This document shows, in pieces, positions 1-8,031 of a DNA stretch of 64,000 bases. The stretch comes from Candidatus Woesearchaeota archaeon (GTDB taxonomy: Archaea > Nanobdellota > Nanobdellia > Woesearchaeales > ARS49): contig JASMHM010000002.1 in assembly GCA_030750765.1 (NCBI GenBank), forward strand, positions 1 to 64,000. The letters are read 5' to 3'. A program made the translations under genes and the position numbers. Each line of letters starts with the position of its first letter. Position 1 is the first letter of the stretch. The notes beneath the pieces are model-generated. The model had not been told where the DNA came from, did not search any database, and saw only the letters and a list, made by a program, of their open reading frames with translations.

Positions 1-810
1 GAGCAGCTCTACTGCGGAGGTTAGTCTGTCCGTGTTGAAACGGTTGTTTTCCACCCAGGAGATGGCTGAAGTGATCTGTTCTATCCCTGCCTCTATTGAC
101 AGCGGGTTTCCTTCAGGGTCCAACACGTCAATAGACCTCATTCTTTCTCTGGCATCTTGATAGCTTTGTTGGGTGTTGTAGAAGGGGGAGCCTCCTGGCT
201 CTCCTTCTGGCAGGCCTAGTCGTAGTTGGTAGACGTGGGTGAACTCTTCCACCGCTCCGGTGCTGAACTCCCACTGTGGGGACATGTGCAACGAAGTGCT
301 GTTTTCGGCTATCAAGGTCAACCATAAGGCTTGAAAATGGGCTTGTTCCCACTTGTGTCCTCTGGGCACGAGATCTGCAGGGTGCAAAATCGGGGAATCC
401 GTCCTTTTTTGTAGTTCCTTTAGGAATTCGTAGCCTTTTCTGTAGTTGTAGTCAATGGTACTAGCCATGATGTCGTCATATTCTGGGCTGGCATCTCGTT
501 TATCATGACTGGAGGCAGGTCTGGTAAGAAATTCTCTAAGAGGGTCGTTTATGTCATACGCGCGTTCCAGACAGGCATACAGTTCTATCCCTGAGGTTAT
601 GGGGACGCTGAGATACGCAAACTCTTTCATACCGTGCAGGGCTCTAAATGTTCGTACGATGTTGTGTACTGCGTATGTTTGTTCGCATTCCGCAGACCAA
701 ACTTGCGTTTTGTACTTATACCACAACGATTTTGCTTCTAACGTATCTGTCACGCCACGTGCTGGAAATTCATGAATTATAAGTGTTAGCGTCTTACAGA
801 GTGTAAACAA
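1..810 (-). CDS. Hypothetical protein, 3' end cut by the window edge
   Basis: This minus-strand frame has no stop from about 838 down to base 1, so it is missing from the ORF track, which needs both ends. It reads like a real soluble protein, for example YLSVPITSGIELYACLERAY and RGHKWEQAHFQALWLTLIAE. No family is recognised. The YLSVPITSG stretch faintly recalls nucleoside 2-deoxyribosyltransferase-like folds, which is only a guess. The start is uncertain: TTG at 810 lies 8 nt after the stop of the upstream lipoprotein gene and behind a weak AAGGGG, while GTG at 753 and ATG at 630 are also in frame. It probably shares the lipoprotein gene's transcript. Confidence 0.6.
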   Translation of the reverse strand, partial: MFTLCKTLTLIIHEFPARGVTDTLEAKSLWYKYKTQVWSAECEQTYAVHNIVRTFRALHGMKEFAYLSVPITSGIELYACLERAYDINDPLREFLTRPASSHDKRDASPEYDDIMASTIDYNYRKGYEFLKELQKRTDSPILHPADLVPRGHKWEQAHFQALWLTLIAENSTSLHMSPQWEFSTGAVEEFTHVYQLRLGLPEGEPGGSPFYNTQQSYQDARERMRSIDVLDPEGNPLSIEAGIEQITSAISWVENNRFNTDRLTSAVELL

Positions 811-818
811 TCCGCCCC

Positions 819-1364
819 TTACTGTTGCACAAGAGGTTGGTCAAGTATTGCTTGATTGAACGCTCTGGCATCCCTGCCGTGTTGTACCACGTGCGGAAAC
901 TTTAGCTCGCCATCATCGGCGCGGACACTGAGGCTAAACCACATTCCATAATTGGGATCGCTGGCCTTTGTGCGAGTGGTTCCGTCGGCTCGACACTCGT
1001 CCATATACTTCATAAAACGAGAAGTATCTCCACGACCGAGAACATGATGCGCCGAATACCTTATGCTGTCTCCAGGACTCCAACCCTCAGGAGTCATATC
1101 TTTGTAGGTAATAGGGCCGCCCTGCGTATGCATGGCAGTAAAGGTGAACTTTGCATCTGGTGATTCAGGTATGGTGTGTTCTGTACGGTTAGGAAAGGTC
1201 TCTACGTTCTTTGGACCCTTAAAGTCCAACACACTTTGCGCCAACGTTGCGGGAGTGTTTGGCTTTGGCGGCGTCACAGATGTTTCTAGTGTGCTAGGCC
1301 CCTTGCAGCCGACTAGTGCCGTCACTACCAACGCGATTGCTGTACTGTATAAATCTCGCCACAT
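819..1364 (-). CDS. Putative lipoprotein of unknown function
   Basis: The 181 aa product starts with a short charged region and a hydrophobic stretch ending in a lipobox (TALVGC at about residues 15-20), so it is likely lipid-anchored on the outer face of the membrane. The rest is soluble and not assignable to a family. A TATA element (CTTATAAG at 1387-1394) lies about 26 nt upstream of the ATG, implying a leaderless transcript. The partial gene at 1-810 begins directly downstream. Confidence 0.6.
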   Translation of the reverse strand: MWRDLYSTAIALVVTALVGCKGPSTLETSVTPPKPNTPATLAQSVLDFKGPKNVETFPNRTEHTIPESPDAKFTFTAMHTQGGPITYKDMTPEGWSPGDSIRYSAHHVLGRGDTSRFMKYMDECRADGTTRTKASDPNYGMWFSLSVRADDGELKFPHVVQHGRDARAFNQAILDQPLVQQ

Positions 1365-1400
1365 ACTGGTGTAAAGTCCCCCACGGCTTATAAGTTTTCG

Positions 1401-2174
1401 CTACTCGGTAAAGGCCAGTTCACCTACTATCTTGGCTGCCAATTTTGCTGTCTTACCCTGACTGTCCAATTGCGGGTTGACTTCTACAATATCTGCGCCT
1501 TGGTAGTTTTCTAGTGCACAAAGCTTCTCCAAAAAGGCAAAGAGGTCTGCGTTTTTTAGTCCGCCTTCTTCTGGGTAGCCTGTTGCAGGCGCAAGAGAAG
1601 GGTCAAGGTTATCAATATCCACGCTCAAAAACAGGGCTGGAGCGTTTTGGACGTAATGAAGCACTTCATGGATGATTTTGTCTCTGTTGGCCAAAACATC
1701 ATCTGCATTGTACGCTTTTATTCCTTTTTCTTTCACAAAACGCAACTCTTCTGGATCCCAAGCTCGCGTTCCAATAAGTACTAATCGTTCAGGAAGCAAG
1801 CAACCATCAGCAATAAGCATCCGCAGATAGTTCTCATGCGTAGGGATGTCAAACTCTTGCATTAGGTCTGGATGGGCGTCAAAAACGATTAATGCCGCTT
1901 CTGGGTGTTGTGTGGCGAACGCTTTGAAGGTGGAAAACGTTATGGAATGGTCTCCGCCCAAACAAACGCTAGGAAATTGTACTGTGTTTAGAATGCTTAA
2001 TTGTGTTGCAGGAAAATCACTAGAAAACACGTTCACCGTTTGGTTTTGTATGCTTAACGGCTTTCCAAGATGGCTAACCTCGCTTGCCTGGCTCAGGATG
2101 GCTGCAGGTCCTAGCTCGCATCCTTGGTTCTTTCCCATGCTTCCCCCAGAAAAGGGGATAGAGTACACTCTCAT
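1401..2174 (-). CDS. Arginase/agmatinase (ureohydrolase) family protein
   Basis: The 257 aa product carries the ureohydrolase binuclear Mn signatures: GGDHS (about residue 93), DAHPD (about 119) and SVDIDNLDP (about 183). These supply the conserved His and Asp ligands. The family hydrolyses guanidino groups of arginine, agmatine, guanidinobutyrate or formiminoglutamate. The substrate cannot be told from sequence, but agmatine would fit archaeal polyamine synthesis. The length is slightly short for the family (usually 280-310). A T-rich TATA-like element at about 2197-2204 sits 25 nt upstream of the ATG. No polyamine genes are adjacent. Confidence 0.85.
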   Translation of the reverse strand: MRVYSIPFSGGSMGKNQGCELGPAAILSQASEVSHLGKPLSIQNQTVNVFSSDFPATQLSILNTVQFPSVCLGGDHSITFSTFKAFATQHPEAALIVFDAHPDLMQEFDIPTHENYLRMLIADGCLLPERLVLIGTRAWDPEELRFVKEKGIKAYNADDVLANRDKIIHEVLHYVQNAPALFLSVDIDNLDPSLAPATGYPEEGGLKNADLFAFLEKLCALENYQGADIVEVNPQLDSQGKTAKLAAKIVGELAFTE

Positions 2175-2206
2175 AACAAAAAAAGAAAGTTAAAAGATAA
2201 AAAGGT

Positions 2207-2527
2207 TTAGTCTCCGTTCTCCCATCTGTACGTGGTTGCCCAACCATCCCCTGTTACGGGATGGAGACAGGTGCCATTTGGGCTTGCCTTCTCAAAATCA
2301 TATGGTGTTGTTCTGTTTTGAGCGCCTGCCCAGTACCGCATGCGTTGCTGGCCTCTGCCATCCGTGATGCGCACGTACACTTGGCTGGAGTCCATGTTGG
2401 CTAGAATGGTTGCTCCGTGTATTCTATGCTTCTTTACGGCAACCTTCACGGTGATTGCCTCATCTTCATCCATCACTGACCGGTCTATGTTGCTGACCCG
2501 CCAATACCACTCACGTTCCCTGTTCAT
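2207..2527 (-). CDS. Hypothetical protein, 106 aa, possible truncated lipoprotein
   Basis: No family is recognised. The product is rich in charged and aromatic residues (EREWYWRVSNID). Unlike most genes here it has a clear Shine-Dalgarno (AGGAGG about 9 nt before the ATG). Reading the same frame upstream passes one TAG and continues into a hydrophobic stretch with a lipobox-like LILLACGVL, so the gene may be a lipoprotein whose signal peptide has been cut off by a stop. The upstream 150 bases also hold a strong hairpin and a 22-codon ORF (separate entries). Confidence 0.5.
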   Translation of the reverse strand: MNREREWYWRVSNIDRSVMDEDEAITVKVAVKKHRIHGATILANMDSSQVYVRITDGRGQQRMRYWAGAQNRTTPYDFEKASPNGTCLHPVTGDGWATTYRWENGD

Positions 2528-2580
2528 TTCTTTTGCCTCCTGTGCGAGCTACAAAACACCGCAGGCAAGTAAGATTAATG

Positions 2581-2619
2581 TGAGTGAACCTAACTTGCCA
2601 GAGGCAAGTTGGTCACTCA
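2581..2619. promoter_or_regulatory. Long imperfect hairpin upstream of the 106 aa gene
   Basis: The core AACTTGCC-AGA-GGCAAGTT is a perfect 8-bp stem with a 3-nt loop. It is extended outward by ACC/GGT and TGAGTGA/TCACTCA to about 17-18 pairs with two bulges. A third AGGCAAGT lies at about 2554-2561. It could be a structured leader or attenuator for the gene ending at 2207, or an operator. No T-tract follows on the minus strand, so an intrinsic terminator is less likely. Confidence 0.55.
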
Positions 2620-2681
2620 GCACAAATAGTGGCGACTAGCAACTTCTTCGTTAAACTCAGATTGTTGCCATCATACGCCAT
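2613..2681 (-). other. Possible leaderless 22-codon leader ORF
   Basis: On the minus strand a TATA box (TTTATATACTT, about 2703-2713) lies about 25 nt upstream of an ATG that opens a 22-codon ORF (MAYDGNNLSLTKKLL...). Its stop falls at the foot of the hairpin at 2581-2619. The promoter position is convincing; whether the peptide is made is inference. The promoter may simply drive the 106 aa gene downstream. Confidence 0.3.
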
Positions 2682-2728
2682 AAAATACTAGGAAGGTGAG
2701 AAGTATATAAACCTTGTGCCCATACTTT

Positions 2729-4378
2729 TTACATTGTTTTCGGTGCGGCGATGCCGAGAAGGGCTAATCCGTTTTCTAGGACGGTGGTGGTCGCTTTCAC
2801 CAAGCTTAATCTTGCGGCTTTCTCTTTGTCATCTGCTTTCAACACCGGACACGCGTGGTAGAACTCGTTGAATCTGTGTGAAACTTCTAACAAGTATTGT
2901 GCAAGGGTGTGGGGTTTTCTTTCTCTGAGCGCGTTCTGCACCATCATTGTATAATTACCTAAGACGGTTACTAACTTTACCTCTGCAGCGTGTTTCAGCT
3001 GGGTGAAGTCGGGCTTGCCTACTTTTACGTTGGTGAGTATGCTGTTGGCTCTGGCGTTGCTGTACATAAGATAGGGTCCGGTGTCTCCTTCAAATTGTAC
3101 AATCTTTTCCCAGTCAAACATTATGTCGCGGACACGATCGTTCACCAAATCTCCGAAGATGACTGCCCCTACTCCTACTTGCTGTGCTACTTTCTCTTTG
3201 TTGGCTAGTTTGGGATTTTTTTCTTTGATCAGGTTGAGTGCTAGCTGGATGGTTTCTTCTAAGACTTTGTCTAGCAACACTAAGGTTCCTTTTCTGGTGG
3301 CCATCTTTTTCCCGCCTTCTGCGAGGTACATTCCGAACTTGATGTGTTCGGTGCCTTTGTAGCCGAGTTTTTTGGCTACGCTAAACACCTGAGTGAAGTA
3401 GAGTGTTTGTTCATTCCCCACAACGTATAGCATATGGTCTGCTTTGTAGTGTTTGACTCTATACTCGATGCTTGCTAGGTCTCTCGCACCATACGTGGTG
3501 GCTTCGTCACTCTTCTTCAACATTAATGGTACGGGTTCCATAGGCACCACTAACGCGTTCTGGTCGATCTTGCTTAACCCTTTCTTTTTCAACAACGCTA
3601 ACGTTGCTTCCACTTTGGGTAGGATGCTGAACTCTCCGTCAAAGCTGTCAAACTCCACTCCTAATATCGTATAGATTCTTTTGAATTCTTTGAGAGAAAG
3701 ATCTCTGAACTTGTGGTAGAGTTGTAATGCTTCCTTGTCTCCTTCTTCCAATTTCTTGAACCAGTCTCTTGCTTGTTGTTGCAACTCTTCATCATCTTCT
3801 GCTTCCTTGTTGTACCTTACATAGATCTCGTACAAGTGCTTGATGGGTTCTTTTGCTAGCTTTTTTGCATCCCCCCATCTCCTGTACCCTTCTATATACT
3901 TCCCAAAGGGTGTTCCCCAGTCTCCTAGGTAGTTCAGTCGTACTACTTTGTACCCTTGGTTCTGGAAGAGGTTGACCAAGCACTGTCCTATGACTGTTGA
4001 TCGTAAGTGTCCTATTCCAAAAGGTTTGGCAACGTTAGGATGGGAATAGTCCATGACGACTGTTTTCCCTTTACCTTCTTGAGAGGTGCCGTGCTTTTCT
4101 TTCTCTTTGAGTATTTTTGTAATCACAGACTCTGCTAGGGCTCCTTCTTTGAGGAAGAAGTTGAGATAGCCGCCTTTTGCTTCTACTTTTGCGACAAAGT
4201 CTGGTGCTTTCACTTCTTTGGCTAGCTCTTCTGCTATCTGGACAGGATTTTGCTTTCTTTCTTTTGCTAGCGGAAAGCAGGGCATGCTAAAGTCTCCAAA
4301 GCTGGGATCGGGTGGCTGGCGGAGCTCTGCCTGCTTTGATATCTTTTTTACCAATTTCAGCAGGGTTTCTTCGAACAT
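2729..4378 (-). CDS. argS: Arginyl-tRNA synthetase
   Basis: Class I synthetase that charges tRNA-Arg. The HIGH signature appears as GIGHLRS after the ArgRS-typical SHPNVAKPFG. The KMSK-like loop is degenerate (MATRKG), as in many ArgRS. The C-terminal DALR-type anticodon-binding domain ends the protein. The track start at 4465 adds 29 residues; the ATG at 4378 (MFEETLLKLV) is preferred because it gives a normal 549 aa ArgRS N-terminus and a TATA-like TTTATTAAG lies about 25 nt upstream. Divergent from the gene at 4454. Confidence 0.95.
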   Translation of the reverse strand: MFEETLLKLVKKISKQAELRQPPDPSFGDFSMPCFPLAKERKQNPVQIAEELAKEVKAPDFVAKVEAKGGYLNFFLKEGALAESVITKILKEKEKHGTSQEGKGKTVVMDYSHPNVAKPFGIGHLRSTVIGQCLVNLFQNQGYKVVRLNYLGDWGTPFGKYIEGYRRWGDAKKLAKEPIKHLYEIYVRYNKEAEDDEELQQQARDWFKKLEEGDKEALQLYHKFRDLSLKEFKRIYTILGVEFDSFDGEFSILPKVEATLALLKKKGLSKIDQNALVVPMEPVPLMLKKSDEATTYGARDLASIEYRVKHYKADHMLYVVGNEQTLYFTQVFSVAKKLGYKGTEHIKFGMYLAEGGKKMATRKGTLVLLDKVLEETIQLALNLIKEKNPKLANKEKVAQQVGVGAVIFGDLVNDRVRDIMFDWEKIVQFEGDTGPYLMYSNARANSILTNVKVGKPDFTQLKHAAEVKLVTVLGNYTMMVQNALRERKPHTLAQYLLEVSHRFNEFYHACPVLKADDKEKAARLSLVKATTTVLENGLALLGIAAPKTM

Positions 4379-4453
4379 GTGGTACGTCCACGAATAGGGC
4401 TTAATAAAGGTATGTCCGAAGGAGTTATATGCTATGCGAAATTGATCCTTGTC

Positions 4454-4966
4454 ATGTGGCAACAAGCTAATGATTTAATGCGCGGACCTGCGTATTTTTT
4501 GTATAATGAAGGGGACACGTTACTGGTGGTTGCAGGAGAGGATGCCGTGCACAGGCTTGAAGTAAGGTGGGATGATCTGATGTTTTGTCCGCCGCACCTG
4601 GGCGGACAAATTCCCTGTCCTACACGAAGGTTACATTCCGTGGTTCTTGGTGAGCCTGCGAGCGAGGTGGGCTATTTTCGGCCTGAAGGAACAAGGCGTA
4701 CGTCTTGGATTGAACAGGATGTGGAGGCGTATACTATGCAAGATTTGCCTGATGCTCCGCCAAAAAGGGAAACTGTTTTTGAAAGCGAAATGTTTGATTT
4801 TTGGAAGCCCGAGTGCACGAGCCATCTTCACGAACGGCGTGACTGGTTTTGGCATCTGGCAAAAGAAGTGCCCCCTCTGAAGCCTTCTATGGAGCAGGCA
4901 ATCGACCGGTTGGGTTCTGGGTCACGTTATGAATCCACAGGAGGGAATGATGCTTCTAAACAGTAA
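4454..4966 (+). CDS. Hypothetical protein, 170 aa
   Basis: No family is recognised. The product is soluble and mildly acidic, with motifs such as PPHLGGQIPCP. The track begins at a GTG (4379) that would overlap the argS start. ATG 4454 is preferred because a TTATAT element near 4424 lies about 28 nt upstream; ATG 4478 is also possible. The gene ends inside the start region of the next gene, so the two are probably translationally coupled. Confidence 0.55.
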   Translation: MWQQANDLMRGPAYFLYNEGDTLLVVAGEDAVHRLEVRWDDLMFCPPHLGGQIPCPTRRLHSVVLGEPASEVGYFRPEGTRRTSWIEQDVEAYTMQDLPDAPPKRETVFESEMFDFWKPECTSHLHERRDWFWHLAKEVPPLKPSMEQAIDRLGSGSRYESTGGNDASKQ

Positions 4967-5339
4967 TATTAAATACGTTTGTCAACGTGGGAATCCTGAC
5001 GTGAGGGTTGGTTTTGACCCGTCTGGTGATGTGCGATGTCTAGAGGTGAGCGGGAAGAATAGATTTGCCCGCTTGTTCTTTTTTGATGAGGAACCGGAGC
5101 TGAGTCAATGGGGAACGTATGAACAGAAAACAATTGTGAATTCAAGCGAGGCGGGTAGTCCGGGAACTATCACTCGTGGACACTACTCGAGTGTTGTCAA
5201 GCCATCTGTCTTCTCAGAAGAGGGTCTGAGTGAGGAGTGTAAAACCGAGCTTGGCATACATAAGCCTCGATTTGCGCAACTGCGCACTTTTGAGAATTTA
5301 GCAGCATCATTACAGAACGTACTACTGCACCTCCCCTAA
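4947..5339 (+). CDS. Hypothetical protein, about 130 aa
   Basis: Unrecognised soluble protein. A strong GGAGGG directly precedes ATG 4947 and ATG 4950, which therefore look better than the track start at 4929. The start lies within the last 20 bases of the preceding gene, which suggests a two-gene operon in which the downstream gene is initiated by reinitiation. Features seen include RLFFFDEEPELSQWGTYEQ and a Ser/Thr-rich middle. Confidence 0.5.
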   Translation: MMLLNSNIKYVCQRGNPDVRVGFDPSGDVRCLEVSGKNRFARLFFFDEEPELSQWGTYEQKTIVNSSEAGSPGTITRGHYSSVVKPSVFSEEGLSEECKTELGIHKPRFAQLRTFENLAASLQNVLLHLP

Positions 5340-5369
5340 GCTTATAAATGCTGTTTTCTTCCACTATCT

Positions 5370-6065
5370 ATGAGTGGGGGGAAGGACATACGTGGACCTG
5401 AGCCAGATTGGTTTAACATTGCCGTGTATGGTGAGGAGTGGGAAAGAGGCACCAAAAAGGTCCCTACCGAGCTTCTATCTGATTATAACCGCCTGGTTTT
5501 GCATTCTGATGTTTTAGGAGGGTGGCAGATGCCTTCGAGAGCAGAAAAAGCTTACAACAATGAAATAGGGGTGGTTCTTGGTTCACCTAAATCACACGTA
5601 CCAAAAAGCGTGGCTGCCCATTACGCAGTGCGCACGCCATTGAACCAGGGTAGGAATGAAAACAATCGCAGACGTGCTATGGTTCGCTTGCTAGACAAAT
5701 CAGTCTCTTCCCGTCCAGGACAAAAGCGCATCGAAGAGTACCTCAGACCTCTCGTAGGAAGTTTTGGGATTCCCGAATGGAACTGCGATGGCTCAAGCAG
5801 AGAGGTGCGAGTGCTCAGCCTTGCATATGCGCTCGCCATCAACCACCGAGTTGCTTTGTTGGCAGAAAATGAAAGAATTTTGGACTTTGCAGACACCTTC
5901 TCTCGTGAGGTCAGAGAGGGCAAGCATCCAGGGTTTGTGTGCTTCTATCACGTCCAACCTTGGAAAATGGAACGAAAAGAGGGAATATTTGTTCCTAACT
6001 CACACGTAAAATTCAGAAACCAACGCGCATCTTATCGACCTTCTTTCGAACCGCTTAGCGCGTAG
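5370..6065 (+). CDS. Hypothetical protein, 231 aa, possibly PIN-like
   Basis: The protein is basic and has no clear family match. The part around residues 140-170 (VRVLSLAYALAINHRVALLAENERILDFAD) has the rhythm of the C-terminal half of a PIN-type nuclease, an alpha helix then a strand ending before an acidic residue. This is a weak resemblance. A TATA box (CTTATAAA, 5341-5348) is placed for a leaderless start at the ATG. It ends 2 bases before the convergent HIT gene. Confidence 0.5.
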   Translation: MSGGKDIRGPEPDWFNIAVYGEEWERGTKKVPTELLSDYNRLVLHSDVLGGWQMPSRAEKAYNNEIGVVLGSPKSHVPKSVAAHYAVRTPLNQGRNENNRRRAMVRLLDKSVSSRPGQKRIEEYLRPLVGSFGIPEWNCDGSSREVRVLSLAYALAINHRVALLAENERILDFADTFSREVREGKHPGFVCFYHVQPWKMERKEGIFVPNSHVKFRNQRASYRPSFEPLSA

Positions 6066-6067
6066 GA

Positions 6068-6532
6068 TTAATATGTGGCAGTTCTCTTAAGAATGTTACG
6101 TATGCCTACGTCTGGGTCTTTCATCTCTGTTTTGTACAAGGGTATGATGTGCCAGTGAAGATGGTGGATGGTGCGTCCTGCAGCCTCGCCATTGTTCAGC
6201 CCCCAGAAAAACTGTACTGGTGGCGTGCCGAGGTCAGGATGCTGGAGAGCTCTCTTGCAAAATGCCTTTGATGAATCATTCAATGGATCGCGTACAAAAC
6301 CTTTGTACAGATCTTCAAGGTCTGCTTCTAGGATGATTTTCTGTGCTTCCATCGCTGCTCCTACCCAAGATTTTTGGTGTTCTGGTTTCTGATCAGAAAA
6401 ATCCACGACATGTGAGGTAGGGATGACTTCTACATGGCCGGGTGAGACCGGAAAACGATCATAGCGCACATACCACAAGTCATTCTGCCATACTGCCTCT
6501 GCTTTTCCCAGATCACAAAACAAACATGCCAT
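6068..6532 (-). CDS. HIT family nucleotide hydrolase or transferase
   Basis: The 154 aa product ends with the histidine triad HHLHWHIIPLY (about residues 121-131) and has the N-terminal CLFC pair common in HIT proteins. The family hydrolyses nucleoside phosphoramidates or dinucleoside polyphosphates through a nucleotidyl-histidine intermediate. The preceding GLNNGEAAGRTIHH segment matches Fhit/HinT-like members. The substrate is unknown. It is convergent with the gene ending at 6065. Confidence 0.9.
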   Translation of the reverse strand: MACLFCDLGKAEAVWQNDLWYVRYDRFPVSPGHVEVIPTSHVVDFSDQKPEHQKSWVGAAMEAQKIILEADLEDLYKGFVRDPLNDSSKAFCKRALQHPDLGTPPVQFFWGLNNGEAAGRTIHHLHWHIIPLYKTEMKDPDVGIRNILKRTATY

Positions 6533-6613
6533 TCCTTAGGGAGGCGACGTCTTTTTCTTGATTTTTAGTCATTGAATTCCATTATTGGTGTAAAACATAA
6601 AAGGATATGCCGA

Positions 6614-6677
6614 AATATCTGGAAAACTGTTCGGTTTTCACCTACTTTTAGTCCAAATATGGAAAACCATTCCGTTT
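6614..6677. promoter_or_regulatory. Two direct repeats upstream of the Lrp gene (candidate autoregulatory sites)
   Basis: AAATATctGGAAAACtgTTCgGTTT and AAATATGGAAAACcaTTCcGTTT repeat with their GGAAAAC cores at 6621 and 6661, exactly 40 bp apart, which is about four helical turns. The first copy also contains GAAAAC-N6-GTTTTC dyad symmetry. Both lie just upstream of the probable TATA (ACTTAAAG, about 6691) of the Lrp gene. Lrp family proteins commonly bind phased sites in their own promoters. Confidence 0.5.
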
Positions 6678-6719
6678 AAGAGCGAAAAATACTTAAAGAA
6701 TGAGGCAATTCTAGGTATA

Positions 6720-7160
6720 ATGAGTGTGGATAACAAGGATCGTCGGATCATCGCAGAACTCGTCCAGAATAGCGACCAGACCACCAGCAAGCTTAGTAAG
6801 AAGCTAGGAATACCCATCACCACGGTGCACAACCGCATAAAAAAGTTGCAAAAGGATGGTGTTATCATCAACTACACAGTAAATCTGGACCATCACAAGC
6901 TGGGAAGGCCAATCCCTGCGTTCATCAACGTGACTATTAACTATGGGGCTGGCAAGAATATCAGTCAGACATCCATAGCCACAAAACTGAAAAAAATAGA
7001 TGGGGTGTACGAAACCTACATTCTTACCGGCGGTGCAGATATCGTAGCCAAAGTGCTCGCCAAGGACATCCCAGATCTGAACGCTATCGTTACCGAGAAA
7101 TTAAGAAATATAGAGGGAATTGACAAAACGCAGACGAGTATCGTGTTAAAAGAAGTGTAG
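6720..7160 (+). CDS. Lrp/AsnC family transcriptional regulator
   Basis: The 146 aa product has the standard layout. An N-terminal winged HTH covers about residues 5-60 (KLSKKLGIPITTVHNRIKKL as the recognition region), followed by a C-terminal RAM domain with the GGADIVAKV ligand-binding turn. These proteins form octamers and respond to amino acids. The start ATG is about 28 nt after a TATA-like ACTTAAAG. Phased repeats lie upstream. The L10e gene follows but has its own TATA box. Confidence 0.92.
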   Translation: MSVDNKDRRIIAELVQNSDQTTSKLSKKLGIPITTVHNRIKKLQKDGVIINYTVNLDHHKLGRPIPAFINVTINYGAGKNISQTSIATKLKKIDGVYETYILTGGADIVAKVLAKDIPDLNAIVTEKLRNIEGIDKTQTSIVLKEV

Positions 7161-7204
7161 CAGGGACCCGATAGCTTTAAAAAGTCAAGTCTTGTCTTAC
7201 TCGT

Positions 7205-7708
7205 ATGGCCAAACTAAGAAAGTTCTCCGCATATCAGACGGTTGAACGACCCTACACAAGGCACTCAAAGTATAAGGTGAAGAACTTCGTACGTAGCAGG
7301 CCAGTCAACAGAATCGTACGTTTTGTGATGGGCAGTCGAACCAAAACATTCAAGCACAAACTACAATTGGTGAGCAATCAACGCATGCAAATGCGGGACA
7401 ACGCTATTGAGGCAGCACGGCAAACCTGCAACAGGTTGTTAGAGTTAGAATTCATAGCTAATTATCGATTCATGATTCATGTGTTTCCGCATCACATTCT
7501 CAGAGAGAACCCATTATCTGCCGGAGCAGGCGCTGACCGAATGAGTACAGGAATGGCACACAGCTTTGGAAAGAACATTGGCATTGCTGCCCAAGTGAAA
7601 AAGGGAAAGGTCATCTTTTCGGTACAATTCAACGAAAACCCAGAGATAGTGAAGGTAGCGTTGAAGCGAGCAGCCGCAAAGCTACCATGCAAATGTCTGA
7701 TACGCTAA
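7205..7708 (+). CDS. rpl10e: 50S ribosomal protein L10e (uL16 family)
   Basis: The 167 aa basic protein carries the L10e/L16 signature around residues 95-125 (FPHHILRENPLSAGAGADRM, then AFGK-like SFGKNIG). It sits near the tRNA-binding and 5S rRNA region of the large subunit. The TATA box CTTTAAAAAG at 7175-7184 gives a leaderless ATG. It overlaps the next gene by about 20 bases, suggesting coupled translation. Confidence 0.93.
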   Translation: MAKLRKFSAYQTVERPYTRHSKYKVKNFVRSRPVNRIVRFVMGSRTKTFKHKLQLVSNQRMQMRDNAIEAARQTCNRLLELEFIANYRFMIHVFPHHILRENPLSAGAGADRMSTGMAHSFGKNIGIAAQVKKGKVIFSVQFNENPEIVKVALKRAAAKLPCKCLIR

Positions 7709-8031
7709 CGTACGAGGAATTTCTTAAAGTAGACATCCGTGTTGGTAAGATAGTCAAGGCCATGGAGTTTCCTGAGGCTAACAAGCCAGCGTACAAGTTA
7801 GAGATTGACTTTGGAGATTTGGGAATAAAACAATCCAGTGCACAACTCACTAAAGAGCATGCATTAGAAGAATTAGAAGGCATGCTTGTTCTTTGCGTGG
7901 TCAACTTTCCTCCCAAACAAATAGGGCCCTGGAAGAGCGAAGTGCTAACCTTAGGCGTGCCGGGCAAGAACGGTTCCTGGACTTTGGTTGGTCCAACCAA
8001 AGATGTTGCCATCGGCGGCAGGCTAGCGTAG
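7687..8031 (+). CDS. CsaA/EMAP-type tRNA-binding domain protein
   Basis: The product is one OB-fold tRNA-binding domain like CsaA, Arc1p C-terminus or the MetRS appendix: DFLKVDIRVGKI-type start (EEFLKVDIRVGKIV), SSAQLTKEH, and the VLCVVNFPPKQIGPWKSEVL region that forms the ligand face. In some archaea this domain acts as a separate MetRS subunit or as a chaperone. The start is ATG 7687 or 7693, both inside the end of rpl10e. Its last bases overlap the convergent gene by 9 nt. Confidence 0.88.
   Translation: MQMSDTLTYEEFLKVDIRVGKIVKAMEFPEANKPAYKLEIDFGDLGIKQSSAQLTKEHALEELEGMLVLCVVNFPPKQIGPWKSEVLTLGVPGKNGSWTLVGPTKDVAIGGRLA

Noticed and set aside
2702-2712. Plus-strand reading of a TATATAAA near the argS stop
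   Set aside because: No plus-strand gene follows; the minus-strand reading fits the small ORF and gene at 2207 better.
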